64,000 bases of DNA from Girardinichthys multiradiatus (Eukaryota > Chordata > Actinopteri > Cyprinodontiformes > Goodeidae). The position numbers and the translations under genes were made by a program. The stretch covers positions 8,793,740-8,857,739 of the forward strand of contig NC_061804.1 of the NCBI RefSeq assembly GCF_021462225.1, read 5' to 3'. Shown piece by piece: positions 20,895 to 33,093 of this stretch (its first letter is position 1; each line of letters starts with the position of its first letter). Under the pieces are notes generated by a model. It was not told the origin of the DNA. It was given only the letters and a program-made list of their open reading frames with translations, and searched no databases.

Positions 20895-22848
20895 GTTGTG
20901 ATTATGAATCTGAGAATATTATTTAATATTAATATTTTAACATTTTATCAAATAATATTTCAATCTGTTAAGGGTTGTCCTGTGAATACCAGCCCAGTAA
21001 GGCGATGGTATTAGGACAAAATAGAAAGGTGTGAGACGAACTCTGACATTATTGAACAGCAAAACTCACATGGAATGAATTCACACAATTTCTCAAAATA
21101 CAAGAATTTATTAACAAAAATAAGTCAACTCAAAGTCAAACATATTTCAATCAACAAACTCTTTACTATGCTAAAACAATCCAACTAAACTACCAAGCAG
21201 AATTAAAGAATAATGAAGACTAATGGGCTATGTACAATATAAACAAGTTGATTAAAGATGATTGAAAATCATGACCAAAAAGAGTGATGCAACATTACTA
21301 TGCAATGTTATTTATGTTTGAGAACCAAGGATTATCTTGAAGAATCTGGAAGTGAAGTTAAGTTAGTCTTGGAACCAACTTAGGCAATAATCAGCACACA
21401 TTTAGACAACCATTCACAATGCAAAATCAGATAACATATTATTTTAATAAAATATTTTTTAAAAGAATGATCTGCTGAATAAAACCAACCTTCTGGATGA
21501 CTAATTCTCAATGGTGTCTCATTAGCTGCCTTTGTTTATTAAAATAATATTCAAAGAAATATTATTAAGGAAATGGTAAATCCAGGGTGTACCCCGCCTC
21601 TCGCCCATAGATTGCTGGAGATAGGCACCAGCTCCCCCGCGACCCACTATGGAATAAGCGGTAGAATATGACTGACTGACTGGTAAAATATTTAAGGGAA
21701 TATTTTGAAAAAGAGCCAAATCTTTCTGGAGAAATGGGGCTTAATGGTGTTTACTTAGTTATCAAATTTAGTAAAATGATGTTAGGGACACATTATTTAC
21801 TGGATTGAAAACTAAATCTTTCTGGGTAAATATTATTTAGCAGCAAGCACGTGTCCTTAACTGTTAGCAGTTGAAGCTAACAAAGGAGGCTGATAGCTTA
21901 GCACCAAAATCAAACACACACCTTTTAAAAATACGTCAATAAAAGGGTTAAAATGCATGAGCGCGGACGGCGCGTTATGGCCAATCTGTGTTTAAAATCA
22001 CCCTTTAAATAAAGTTTGTCTTAACTTTAAAAACACACAAACAAAGAACACAACCTGAGCACGTGTGCTGCAGATAGCCTGCTAGCACCAAGATAGCTGA
22101 GTTCAACCCAAACAAAACCAAACTTCATAAAATGAAAAACGTTTAGATAATTTCAATCTAAATCCTTCTCTATTATTCTGCCCAAACCTAACCTCTTATG
22201 AACGTGTTGAGAAGTTGTCCGGGCGACGATTAAGTTTGAAGAAACGTCCACAGTCAACAAACGGTTAGCTTTCAGCTAACCTCCGGAGCAGTGGTTGGGC
22301 GGCTTGTTCTGTCCGCTGACCACACTGCCACACTGCATGTTACCACGGGATGCGGTTCCTGTTGTCCTTTCAGACCGGGGAAAAACCGCTTTACTCTGCT
22401 TCGTAGAGACAGCGTCTCTGCAGGGAACTCTGGATCACAGTTTGCTTCTGCAGGCCTCAGAGAGAAAGTAAAGCAATGCTTATATCTTAATCTCCCTTTA
22501 TGAATGAATACCGGATTCTTTCTTCTGTAATTCATCAGTACTTAACTTGTGCATATGATCGCGTGATCTTATGACACCCTTGGATCCAGTTTGAAGAGTT
22601 TATGTCTTTTTGCCAGCAAAGAGACATTAGCGTGCTGTCTCATCGGCCAGCCTCGCACAGAGTCTGGATGTTAGAGGCAGGATATAGCAAGAGCGGTGCT
22701 TTTATTTGGCCAGTGATGTCACAGGAAGTCCGCAGTTACCCCGTTTCCTGGCTGTGCCGGAAGTAGGTTAATGCAATTTATTTTTAAAGGTCCAGGAAAG
22801 TCTGAACTGGCCTTTCACATTGTAGCCATGCCTGTGGGTCCCAACACT
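20895..22848. mobile_element. 1.95-kb insertion of unknown class within the old Tc1 element
   Basis: Tc1 sequence ends at GTGGACTCTGTT and resumes at TACCAATTAGCTGAC. The joints carry an imperfect 8-bp direct repeat, ACTCTGTT on the left and ACACTGTT on the right, which suggests a transposition event. The left two thirds are A/T-rich; the right third (about 21955-22750) is richer in G+C. The insert contains a minus-strand copy of the CAGTCAGTCAG repeat at 21586-21682. There is no long open frame and I do not recognise the element. Confidence 0.45.
21586..21682 (-). repeat. CAGTCAGTCAG-family repeat, partial copy
   Basis: Read on the minus strand it gives CCAGTCAGTCAGTCATATTC, TACCGCTTATTCCATAGTGG, CTGGTGCCTATCTCCAGCAA and ends in a GGCGGGGTACACC block, as in the copy at 10411-10605. 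It stops before the CAGGTCGCCAG block. Confidence 0.75.
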
Positions 22849-23093
22849 GTTTACCAATTAGCTGACTTCTTAAAGCAATTGCTTTCAGTGGGTTTCATTT
22901 TAGGGGTGCACACCATGCTTTTGAAATAAATATATTTTAAAAAACATACTTAATTTTTGTTCTGCTAACAAATCGTGCACAATTTGTATTGATTTATCAC
23001 ATTTAATCCTATTAAAACATTGAGGTTTGTGGTTGCAACATGATAAAATGTAACAAAGTTTAAGGGGAAGGAATACTTTAGCAAGGCACTGTA

Positions 23094-24408
23094 ACTTGGT
23101 CTTTGATTGTTTTTATCAGTGCATGTGTTTTCCAGTGTTAGTTCAGATATTATCAATGCCTGATAATTGAATACCCATCTGGTTTTCTATCAATATACAC
23201 AGAGGTTTGTTGTAGAAGAAAGAAAATCTTTTGAAAATGATGTGATTTAGCACATGCTGATGCACTAGGGATTAACTTCCTACTATTGCTGATGTATTTG
23301 TGCACATTATGCATTCCTCATAGTTTTCTGGCTAAAGCTGCAGAAATCCCATGCGATTTGTAGAGACAGCTTTTAAATCAGAAAATGGCCAGTGCATCTG
23401 CAGCTGCCTCCCGGCTTTACTCCGGAGACTCCAACAAGATTCTGTGATGTGCTCTCCATGCCAGTCTGTGCAGACCCTACATGTTGCAAATCAATTATTC
23501 TGCCAGGAGTGGAGCTATAATGAACTGTGGTCTACTGTGGTGCTCCCAGGTTAAATACGCCCCAATTGAAGAAGAGTGAAGAAGATTCAAAGCCTTGGGA
23601 ATCAAACCCTGTTTAAATCACGGCACCAAGTTTTGTATCTCACTGTAACAAATCTTTGGTGGATAATAATACATACGCGCGAATATGAGCGTATTTGATG
23701 GTCTACATCTAGTAATGTGTAACTTGGTGATTGATTTGAAAAAGAGTGCTTACTTTATGATAATCTCTTTATGATAATCTCAACAAAGTCTACTGCTTTG
23801 ACATATTGCAGGACTGGTTTACTTTTACTTAGAGTTTAATGTCATATGGGGGCCGTGTACACTTGGAACAGATCCTGGAGGTGGAGGGAGGGTCACTGTC
23901 AGCTGGTTTGCTCAAGTGGGCGACTATAAATCCTAAATTAAAGGAATCAGGCAGGTTTGTGTGCTGCTTTAAAATGAGATAAATGGTTATTGTTTAGTAG
24001 ATTTGCTACAAGTATTTATTGCAATTTCAATGTCTGCAATATCGCAATCACAAAATACTTAATGGATGCAAGATTTGGTAGGCCTCAATATCGTATTCAA
24101 ACTCTGCTTGTCTCATACAACTTATACACTGCCAGCTGAATGGATTTTCAATGTCTTTTATGGCAACAGCTGATATAGATGTTGGTGACCAAGATGCTCA
24201 GGTAGATTTTGAGGCAAGTTGATATTAAACAAGAAAGGGGCTTGTAAGTAAAATTCATTTTAACTGCAATCAATGTCCTCAGCACAATAATCAACAATAT
24301 TGTAATATTTCGTTTATGTAATATTGTGTTTCCCTATTGTTCAGTCAGTATACCTACATAGCAGACTTCTTGTTGGTTACCACATTACATCTTTGGCATT
24401 TCTGTATG
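23094..24408. other. No recognisable gene
   Basis: No protein family is seen. Around 24000-24110, GCAATTTCAATGTCTGCAAT and ATATCGCAATCAC recall internal or terminal parts of hAT-type repeats, but no boundaries can be set. The remainder is unassigned. Confidence 0.35.
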
Positions 24409-24410
24409 TA

Positions 24411-26019
24411 CAGGTCCTTCTCAAAAAATTAGCATATTGTGATAAAGTTCATTATTTTCTATAATGTAATGATGAAAATTTAATATTAATATATTTTAGA
24501 TTCATTGCACACTAACTGAAATATTTCAGGTCTTTTATAGTCTTAATACGGATGATTTTGGCATACAGCTCATGAAAACCCAAAATTCCTATCTCACAAA
24601 ATTAGCATATTTCATCCGACCAATGAAAGAAAAGTGTGTTTAATACAAAAAACGTCAACCTTCAAATAATCATGTATAGTTATGCACTCAATACTTGGTC
24701 GGGAATCCTTTTGCAGAAATGACTGCTTCAATGCGGCGTGGCATGGAGGCAATCAGCCTGTGGCACTGGTGAAGTCTTATGGAGGCCCAGGATGCTTCGA
24801 TAGCGGCCTTTAGCTCATCCAGAGTGTTGGGTCTTGAGTCTCTCAACGTTCTCTTCACAATATCCCACAGATTCTCTATGGGGTTCAGGTCAGGAGAGTT
24901 GGCAGGCCAATTGAGCACAGTGATACCATGGTCAGTAAACCATTTACCAGTGGTTTTGGCACTGTGAGCAGGTGCCAGGTCGTGCTGAAAAATGAAATCT
25001 TCATCTCCATAAAGCTTTTCAGCAGATGGAAGCATGAAGTGCTCCAAAATCTCCTGATAGCTAGCTGCATTGACCCTGCCCTTGATAAAACACAGTGGAC
25101 CAACACCAGCAGCTGACACGGCACCCCAGACCATCACTGACTGTGGGTACTTGACACTGGACTTCTGGTATTTTGGCATTTCCTTCTCCCCAGTCTTCCT
25201 CCAGACTCTGGCACCTTGATTTCCGAATGACATGCAGAATTTGCTTTCATCTGAAAAAAGTACTTTGGACCACTGAGCAACAGTCCAATGCTGCTTCTCT
25301 GTAGCCCAGGTCAGGTGTTCTGCCGCTGTTTCTGGTTCAAAAGTGGCTTGACCTGGGGAATGCGGCACCTGTAGCCCATTTTCTGCACACGCCTGTGCAC
25401 GGTGGCTCTGGATGTTTCTACTCCAGACTCAGTCCACAGCTTCCGCAGGTCCACCAAGGTCTGGAATCAGCCATTCTCCACAATCTTTCTCAGGGTCCGG
25501 TCACCTCTTCTCATTGTGCAGCGTTTTCTGCCACACTTTTTCCTTCCCACAGACTTCCCACTGAGGTGCCTTGATACAGCACTCTGGGAACAGCCTATTC
25601 GTTCAGAAATGTCTTTCTGTGTCTTACCCTCTTGCTTGAGGGTGTCAATAGTGGCCTTCTGGACAGCAGTCAGGTCGGCAGTCTTACCCATGATTGGGGT
25701 TTTGAGTGATGAACCAGGCTGGGAGTTTTAAAGGCCTCAGGAATCTTTTGCAGGTGTTTAGAGTTAACTCGTTGATTCAGATGATTAGGTTCATAGCTCG
25801 TTTAGAGACCCTTTTAATGATATGCTAATTTTGTGAGATAGGAATTTTGGGTTTTCATGAGCTGTATGCCAAAATCATCCGTATTAAGACAATAAAAGAC
25901 CTGAAATATTTCAGTTAGTGTGCAATGAATCTAAAATATATGAATGTTAAATTTTCATCATCACATTATGGAAAATAATGAACTTTATCACAATATGCTA
26001 ATATTTTGAGAAGGACCTG
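24411..26019 (-). mobile_element. Full-length Tc1-type transposon, copy A
   Basis: The element is bounded by CAGGTCCTTCTCAAAAA on the left and its inverse on the right, with terminal inverted repeats of about 200 bp (24411-24610 and 25820-26019). TA target duplications flank it at 24409-24410 and 26020-26021, as expected for Tc1/mariner. A single transposase gene lies on the minus strand between them. Left and right arms are very similar, so the insertion is fairly young. The transposase is broken by one stop and one frameshift. Copies B (28861-29376) and C (30475-31882) belong to the same family. Confidence 0.95.
24688..25691 (-). pseudogene. Tc1-type DD34E transposase of copy A, disrupted
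   Basis: The start codon (25689-25691) begins MGKTADLTAVQKATIDTLKQ, followed by a helix-turn-helix DNA-binding region (ISERIGCSQSAVSRHLSGKS) and a basic GRKKCGRKRC stretch. An in-frame TGA stands where the family has an arginine codon (ENG stop, near 25466), which is a typical CpG decay change. Near 25321 a 1-bp loss shifts the frame just before LTWATEKQHW. The catalytic domain is otherwise complete: first D in LFSDESKF, second D in FQHDLAPAHS, and E in DLNPIENLW with 34 residues between the last two, so DD34E. It ends RRIEAVISAKGFPTKY. Without the two lesions it would have the usual length of about 330 codons for a Tc1 transposase. Confidence 0.93.
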
Positions 26020-26021
26020 TA

Positions 26022-27232
26022 TCATGTCTAGACAATCTAAGCAAAAGAAAAATCACAACAAGCCTTTTCATATTTTTTTTGAATAGCTCATTTTAAACCT
26101 GGGTTGGGTGCTGGTTTGTTAGGTCTCTAGGCTACTGCTCTCATACAACAGTTGTTCGGAAAATGTTCCTGAAAAGGCTGACGAGTGCCGTGGGATTTAT
26201 TTCAATCTTTTATTCCTGTTGTAAGTGACACAAACATTTTGATCTGGCATTAGGAAGTGCATCTCAGAGCTGACAATTCATTTCTCTATGGAGACAATGA
26301 AGTTTATTCTATAACATAATGTATGAAAGACACTGTCCTTGTGGTGAATCAGACTGTGTAATGCCAGTTCTTGCAGACATGTGACTCTTAAATGAACTGT
26401 GCTCACCCTTCTACCTGAGAGGGGTCCATTTTGTTTTTTGTTTAAATCTCTGTGCTGTCTGATGCCTGAGGCGAAGTAAACACAACAACCACACTTTGTT
26501 CCCAGACCCCAACCTTCCTGATGCTTCTGTTTTTACTTTTCTTGCTCAGTATAATAACATTCCCTTGCTTTATGAGAAGTATTGCACACAAATGAAATGC
26601 CACATACAGGAGGAAAAAAATCTTGAAACTCATTCAGAATGGGCCAGGAACAAATTGGGTATGGATTTTGAAAATGTGTCGTTTTCGCTTGAAGGGGAAA
26701 AAATCCATCCACCTGGGGGTATCAACCGTGAACTGTGACCCAGTAATGACAGAAAACACAGGCTGTGATACAAAGCCTTCATTGATAAAAAATACATGAA
26801 ATAAAGTAGAGAACAGTAGCACCAGTGACTGCAAGACAACGCTTTCATTAGGCAGGAACACACACATGAACCCAGCGAGAGTATTAAGAGGTTGTGCTTC
26901 ATCATGCAGTGCATTCAGGCAAGACGAGTCAGCTGCAGACTGTGGCATGTTCAGTCAGTCAATTCATGTTCCTGATTGAAGAGACTGCAGCCATGGTAGA
27001 CAATGATTTTTATTCTCTATTCCCTCCTGCATCTGAGAAGAAGAGGAGTTGCAGGAGCACTGGTTCAGTTACAGAAGGTCCACACATTAAACCTTGCTGA
27101 TTGTTTGAGTTGCTAAAACACCTGTATGTCACATAGAATAATTGTATGTTTAGACATGATCTCATTTTAACCTGAATTTCTTGTCTTGTAATTTCAGTGC
27201 ATGTGAGTCAAATCATGAGGTGTTCACTTCAG
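26022..27232. other. No recognisable gene
   Basis: Several overlapping frames near 26440-27100 carry no domain. The sequence is less repetitive than its neighbours and could be unique host non-coding DNA. Confidence 0.35.
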
Positions 27233-27420
27233 AATATTATTGGATAGTTCATTTATTTCAGTAACTCTATTCACTAAGTGAAACACGTTATATAGATTAA
27301 TTCCACACAGACTCATGTTTTCAAGCCTTTATTTCTTTTAACTATGATTATTTTCAGCTTACAGCTAATACAACTATGTCATTTAAGATTAGAATATTAC
27401 AACATGCCAATAAAAAATAC
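27233..27420. repeat. Old Tc1-type transposon terminal segment, copy 2
   Basis: It matches 178-357 along its whole length in the same orientation (TTTATTTCAGTAACTCT, GATTAATTCCACACAGACTC, GTTTTCAAGCCTTTATTTC, ATTTAAGATTAGAATATTAC). No transposase sequence is attached. Confidence 0.65.
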
Positions 27421-27834
27421 ATTTTAAATACAGAAACATGGGCTTAATGAAAAATATGTTTAATACCTGCTTAATGCTGGTTATTATCTAAAGGTGCTTT
27501 TAATCTGACAAGCGAGTCTCATCGGAATCCAGATTCTAATTTATTGAATACGACTATATTTGTGATATAGGTCAAGTCGTCACTGTGAACTGACAGTTTT
27601 ACATATTCTGATCATGCATATATTATTATCATGCATATCATGCATGATAATAATAAATTAATACCATGCCTGTTATTATTATATTATAGAGTTGTATTTT
27701 TGTATTTAAGGAATTTAATATATTCAAACCATACATTTCTATCAGGGTGGAATGATTCTACAACAGTTTCACTCTATTTGCGGGCAAGAATTGAGTGAAC
27801 ATGTTGGTTAATTGTTTGTATTTCTCGAATCCAC

Positions 27835-28858
27835 ACAGGGTCAAAATTATACATACAAACTAAACGTTTTTGTCACTAAACCTAAATCTATTTTTTTATT
27901 TCATTCTTGACATGAAATTCACAACAGACATCGGCAACAATCCACACATGCAAAAAAATCAAAGCAAGTTAGTTCCCAAATGAAGTTATGGGTAAATAAT
28001 TTGGAATTACAGAGGGAATAAGTATTATACACACTTACAGAAATGTATTTAATACTAGGTGGTCTTTTTTGGTAATGACAACTCCAAGATGTATATAAAA
28101 TACGTCACATGCTTGGGATTTTGACCTATTTGACTCATGTTATAGGGGTCCTTTCTAACTCTGATCTTCAATTCTTTCTATAGATTTCAATAGGATACAA
28201 GTGGGGTGATTGACTGGGCCATTTTTACAGTTTTACTGTATTTCTCTGAAACCAGTTAAGAGTTTCCTTCTCTGCGTGTTTGGGGTAATAATCTTAGAAA
28301 TCAACACTCGTTTTATCTTCAGATTCTTATTACGTCAGTCACAGTGGCTTTATTTATTCATCTGTCCTTCAGTTCCATGAAGAACCATAACCAGAGCCAG
28401 GACCATATGCTGCAAGACATTCCATACTATGATTTTCTCACCACCAAACCTTTGGCATGGTTTCTTTGGCGTGATGTGCAGAACCATCCTTCCTCTAAGC
28501 CTGGTGTATGCAAATGCATCTAAAGAGTTCAGGTCTGACCTCAACCGGCCAGACTATACTCTCCCACTATTTCACTGGCTCGTCCAACTCTTTTGCAGCA
28601 ATTTTAAAGGTGCTTCAACATGCCTTTTCTTCAGCATTGTCGTCTTGTGCACTAAGTGTAAGTGTATACAAGCCCTTTCATCTGAGTGCATTTCTTGTTT
28701 TCATGGGAGAAATTGGACTTGCTATTTCTAGGAATGGGGCATCTCTCCATGGCTGGTTTATGGTAAAATTATGTTCTTTCCACTTTTAGGATATGGCTCC
28801 AAAGGTGCTTACTGGAATGTAAAGTTTAGAAATGCAGCTCCAACTATTGCCATTAATA
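27835..28858 (-). mobile_element. Decayed Tc1-type transposon, host of copy B
   Basis: Read on the minus strand, the region has the order of a Tc1 3' half: a stretch around 28200 similar to the transposase segment between the last two catalytic residues (CCCAGTCAATCACCCCACTT, TAGAAAGAATTGAAGATCAG), then a 3' end ATTCCCTCTGTAATTCC. No open frame remains. Copy B of the young Tc1 family is inserted at the TA at 28859, and the old element seems to resume at about 29377-29530 with TGTTCAATGCTGATTTTAC, as expected for its other terminus. Confidence 0.55.
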
Positions 28859-28860
28859 TA

Positions 28861-29376
28861 CAGGTCCTTCTCAAAATATTAGCATATTGTGATAAAGTTC
28901 ATTATTTTCCATAATGTCATGATGAAAATTTAACATTCATATATTTTAGATTCATTGCACACTAACTGAAATATTTCAGGTCTTTTATTGTCTTAATACG
29001 GATGATTTTGGCATACAGCTCATGAAAACCCAAAATTCCTATCTCACAAAATTAGCATATTTCATCCGACCAATAAAAGAAAAGTGTTTTTAATACAAAA
29101 AACGTCAACCTTTAAATAATCATGTACAGTTATGCACTCAATACTTGGTCGGGAATCCTTTAGCAGAAATGACTGCTTCAATGCGGCGTGGCATGGAGGC
29201 AATCAGCTTGTGGCACTGCTGAGGTCTTATGGAGGCCCAGGATGCTTCGATAGCGGCCTTTAGCTCATCCAGAGTGTTCAGCAGATGGAAGCATGAAGTG
29301 CTCCAAAATCTCCTGATAGCTAGCTGCATTGACCCCGCCCTTGATAAAACACAGTGGACCAACACCAGCAGCTGAC
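28861..29376 (-). mobile_element. Tc1-type transposon copy B, partial, with shared deletion
   Basis: The left terminal inverted repeat is complete and starts CAGGTCCTTCTCAAAATATT next to a TA. The element then runs through the transposase C-terminus and breaks off inside the gene at GCAGCTGAC, so the right half is missing. It carries the same 191-bp internal deletion as copy C, with the joint AGAGTGTTCAGCAG near 29277. It also shares single-base differences from copy A with copy C (for example TTTAGCAGAAATG and CAGCTTGTGGCACTGCTGAG). Confidence 0.9.
29138..29365 (-). pseudogene. Transposase C-terminal remnant of copy B
   Basis: The 75-codon frame ends NTLDELKAAIEASWASIRPQ and RRIEAVISAKGFPTKY, the correct end of the transposase. 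The residues before the deletion joint (starting MLVHCVLSRAG) are in the wrong frame and are not transposase sequence. The second catalytic D and the E are deleted. Confidence 0.85.
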
Positions 29377-30472
29377 TGATTCCCTGTATCTTTTCATTAC
29401 ATTACACAACATTTTTGTACTAATTTATTTTGACTTCTTTCCATGTGTGACTTACTTTGGTTGTTACACACACCTGGTGGGAATGTCTTGTCAATAAGAA
29501 ACATTGACATGTTCAATGCTGATTTTACTCAGGTTTGAGCATTCTTGGCAGAATTCATTAAAACAGGTTGGTTTCCTGGCCCAGACCAGGCTTTTAAGTG
29601 AAGCCTGTAAAATGTTTATATGGTTGTGGTTGGGGCTTGGGAATGGCAATTCCAGAAGCTTCATGTTATCCTGCTTTATCGATTTCAACCCCAGTTTTGT
29701 TGTGATTGGGACCATTGTTCGGTCAAACATCCAAAGGTAATCCCAACGATTGCAGTGTCACTCAACATATCTCGCTTGAAGCATGCATCAAGTATAATTG
29801 AGATATTTTGCCCAATGCTAGTTTTCTAGGCATTTATTTAAGACCAGGTGGACAATATTCAAATTCACAGTAAGCATAAATAGATGTGAGGGAAACTTGG
29901 ATTTCCGAGGGTCTCAGGTGAATAGTGTGGTGTGCCTGTTGGTTTTTTATGATAAACCTTATTCTTGTTCTCGCTGTAGAATTATTATTCTCTATTTTCT
30001 TCCTCTGACTAAACATTGTAAAACATTGTAATTTCTCCTACCTTGCTGGTAGCGAATGAATACGTTTTTGAATTGGAATTACACACTAGTTGTAATGTAT
30101 TTTACATTTTGCAGAAGCATTTGTGTTGTGCTGGTTTAGCTGCTGTTTCCCCTCTGCCTCGGGGCGACCTCTGAGTGCATCCAGGCTCTGCTCGTTACCT
30201 CCATATTAAATCTCTTGAAGTCCAAAACCAGCCAGAGGCAGGAATCTAATGACATCCCATATATGCTATTTGAGATCCTATATATTTACTTCAGTTGATT
30301 AAATCATTTTACCCGTAATTAAATAATTTACACCCGTCCACTTAAAGAACTGCCACTTTTGTTTTATTTCTGAAAGAAACCACAACCTGCAGTAAAACAG
30401 GGACAATAAATTCCCTTTATATGTTTTCTTTGCTCCTTTTTTGATTATTTGTAAGGCTTGAATGTAAGCGTA
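29377..30472. other. Tc1 terminus remnant followed by unassigned sequence
   Basis: About 29377-29530 looks like the second end of the decayed Tc1 element that starts at 27835. The frames at 29491-29830 have no domain that I recognise. The rest shows nothing. Confidence 0.35.
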
Positions 30473-30474
30473 TA

Positions 30475-31882
30475 CAGGTCCTTCTCAAAATATTAGCATA
30501 TTGTGATAAAGTTCATTATTTTCCATAATGTCATGATGAAAATTTAACATTCATATATTTTAGATTCATTGCACACTAACTGAAATATTTCAGGTCTTTT
30601 ATTGTCTTAATACGGATGATTTTGGCATACAGCTCATGAAAACCCAAAATTCCTATCTCACAAAGTTAGCATATCATTAAAAGGGTCTCTAAACGAGCTT
30701 TGAACCTAATCATCTGAATCAACGAGTTAACTCTAAACACCTGCAAAAGATTCCTGAGGCCTTTAAAACTCCCAGCCTGGTTCATCACTCAAAACCCCAA
30801 TCATGGGTAAGACTGCCGACCTGACTGCTGTCCAGAAGGCCACTATTGAAACCCTCAAGCAAGAGGGTAAGACACAGAAAGACATTTCTGAACGAATAGG
30901 CTGTTCCCAGAGTGCTGTATCAAGGCACCTCAGTGGGAAGGAAAAAGTGTGGCAGAAAACGCTGCACAACAAGAAGAGGTGACCGGACCCTGAGGAAGAT
31001 TGTGGAGAAGGGCCGATTCCAGACCTTGGGGGACCTGCGGAAGCAGTGGACTGAGTCTGGAGTAGAAACATCCAGAGCCACCGTGCACAGGCGTGTGCAG
31101 GAAATGGGCTACAGGTGCCGCATTCCCCAGGTCAAGCCACTTTTGAACCAGAAACAACGGCAGAAGCGCCTGACCTGGGCTACAGAGAAGCAGCACTGGA
31201 CTGTTGCTCAGTGGTCCAAAGTACTTTTTTCGGATGAAAGCAAATTCTGCATGTCATTCGGAAATCAAGGTGCCAGAGTCTGGAGGAAGACTGGGGAGAA
31301 GGAAATGCCAAAATGCCAGAAGTCCAGTGTCAAGTACCCACAGTCAGTGATGGTCTGGGGTGCCGTGTCAGCTGCTGGTGTTGGTCCACTGTGTTTTATC
31401 AAGGGCGGGGTCAATGCAGCTAGCTATCAGGAGATTTTGGAGCACTTCATGCTTCCATCTGCTGAACACTCTGGATGAGCTAAAGGCCGCTATCGAAGCA
31501 TCCTGGGCCTCCATAAGACCTCAGCAGTGCCACAAGCTGATTGCCTCCATGCCACGCCGCATTGAAGCAGTCATTTCTGCTAAAGGATTCCCGACCAAGT
31601 ATTGAGTGCATAACTGTACATGATTATTTGAAGGTTGACGTTTTTTGTATTAAAAACACTTTTCTTTTATTGGTCGGATGAAATAAGCTAATTTTGTGAG
31701 ATAGGAATTTTGGGTTTTCATGAGCTGTATGCCAAAATCATCCGTATTAAGACAATAAAAGACCTGAAATATTTCAGTTAGTGTGCAATGAATCTAAAAT
31801 ATATGAATGTTAAATTTTCATCATGACATTATGGAAAATAATGAACTTTATCACAATATGCTAATATTTTGAGAAGGACCTG
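30475..31882 (+). mobile_element. Tc1-type transposon copy C, internally deleted, complete ends
   Basis: Both termini are intact (CAGGTCCTTCTCAAAATATT and its inverse) and TA duplications stand at 30473-30474 and 31883-31884. It is about 200 bp shorter than copy A. Two deletions explain this: 191 bp from the catalytic region, and 11 bp near 30943 between two GTGGGAAG repeats. It is a non-autonomous derivative with functional-looking ends that could be moved by a transposase supplied in trans. Confidence 0.95.
30803..31605 (+). pseudogene. Transposase of copy C with two frame-breaking deletions
   Basis: It starts MGKTADLTAVQKATIETLKQ and keeps the helix-turn-helix (SERIGCSQSAVSRHLSGK). After that an 11-bp loss shifts the frame. 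From about 30930 to 31478 the correct protein continues in another frame with GRKKCGRKRC, GDLRKQWTESGVETSRATVH, LFSDESKF (first catalytic D) and EILEHFMLPSAE. The 191-bp deletion then removes the second D and the E and shifts the frame again; NTLDELKAAIEASWAS to GFPTKY follows in the third frame. No active enzyme is possible. Confidence 0.93.
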
Positions 31883-31884
31883 TA

Positions 31885-32340
31885 AGCTGGTATTACTTGG
31901 GTTTTTAGAACCTTGTTTGGAAACAGGCATTACGTGGTGTGCAAGAATTTTCAATGCAGGTACCCAACTAAATAAAAGTTATTTACTGGAGGGGCTTCAC
32001 AATTGTTAAAGCTGTTGGAAATCTGTGCTGCAGTGACAGGTGTGAGATGGGTGCCCTGGTGGAGAAGAAACGGGGCAGGTCAGTATGCATGGTGCACATG
32101 AGTCATGTGTCATTTCTTCACCAATCACAGCTCTCTACCACAGCTTCATATGGCTGACTGCAGTCAAATAGTATGTAGATTGTTCATGCCTAAAGAAATA
32201 TTCAAAATGTAATCCCAAGTCAAACAAATAAAAAACAAACAAAAGCTACTTAACTAAACAAAATAGAGATAACTGGAGTGAATAATTGGTTATTGGCTGC
32301 CTGCGTAATTAAATATTGATCTTGGGCACCAATAAAAAAC
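31885..32340. other. No recognisable feature
   Basis: A/T-rich unassigned sequence between Tc1 copy C and the microsatellite. Confidence 0.4.
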
Positions 32341-32350
32341 TCAGATTGGT

Positions 32351-32618
<268 letters not shown>

Positions 32619-32739
32619 ATGTATCAAGGTGTATCAATATTTTCCTAAGTTAAAGTTTAAAAGCAACTAAAATGTGCCATCATACCATTGCTGTGGTCAT
32701 TTTAAGATGCAACAGAAAGTGTTTCTTTAGCTGTTTGGA

Positions 32740-33093
32740 ATAGGGCTTCAACTAACGATTATTTTGCTAATCAATTAATCTGTTGTTTTTTGAGTAACAT
32801 TAATAATCAGATAGATGCTTAATAGGCTATTTTTTACAGAACTTGAAACAGGTGAAGCTAAAACTTTGCTACTTAAGGAGTTCTGGATAGAGCATATTTA
32901 TAGACAAGGAAGGTTTTTCATCTTAGATGCAAAATGTAGATATTTTCGTACAGTTCTGGCTTTATTACTGTTCTGAGTGGGTTGATCTTTCAGCAAGTGT
33001 CATGTTTTAGAGTCTGTTTTATACTCCAGTTAACGATTACTAAATCAATTGATAATTAATTCAATAATCGATTAATCTGATTGTTCCAGCCAT
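32740..33093. mobile_element. hAT-type MITE with near-perfect 8-bp target duplication
   Basis: The left end reads AGGGCTTCAACTAACGATTA, then TAATCAATTAATCTG; the right end reads AATAATCGATTAATCTGATT, then GTTCCAGCCAT. These match the ends of a common fish hAT family. Flanks TGTTTGGA (32732-32739) and AGTTTGGA (33094-33101) agree in 7 of 8 bases, the duplication length expected for hAT. There is no coding sequence. Confidence 0.65.

Larger units (their letters stand above)
18733..23093 (-). mobile_element. Old Tc1-type transposon split by two insertions
   Basis: Three separated segments fit one fish Tc1 family in order and orientation. The left end (18733-18955) has GTTGAAAAAGTATTAGCAAC and TTTTTGCCCATTATTCTTTT. 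The middle (20456-20894) has CTTCCATAAAGGCCTGATTT, GTTACCATGGGCCTTTTGGC and GATGATGGATTGAACAGAGC. The right end (22850-23093) has AGGTTTGTGGTTGCAACATG and TTTAGCAAGGCACTGTA, an inverted copy of the left end. Transposase would be on the minus strand but no open frame of useful length survives. About 500 bp of internal sequence between the left and middle segments is missing. Confidence 0.75.

Noticed and set aside
24779..25731. Plus-strand frames over Tc1 copy A and minus-strand frames over copy C
   Set aside because: Antisense shadows of the transposase gene.
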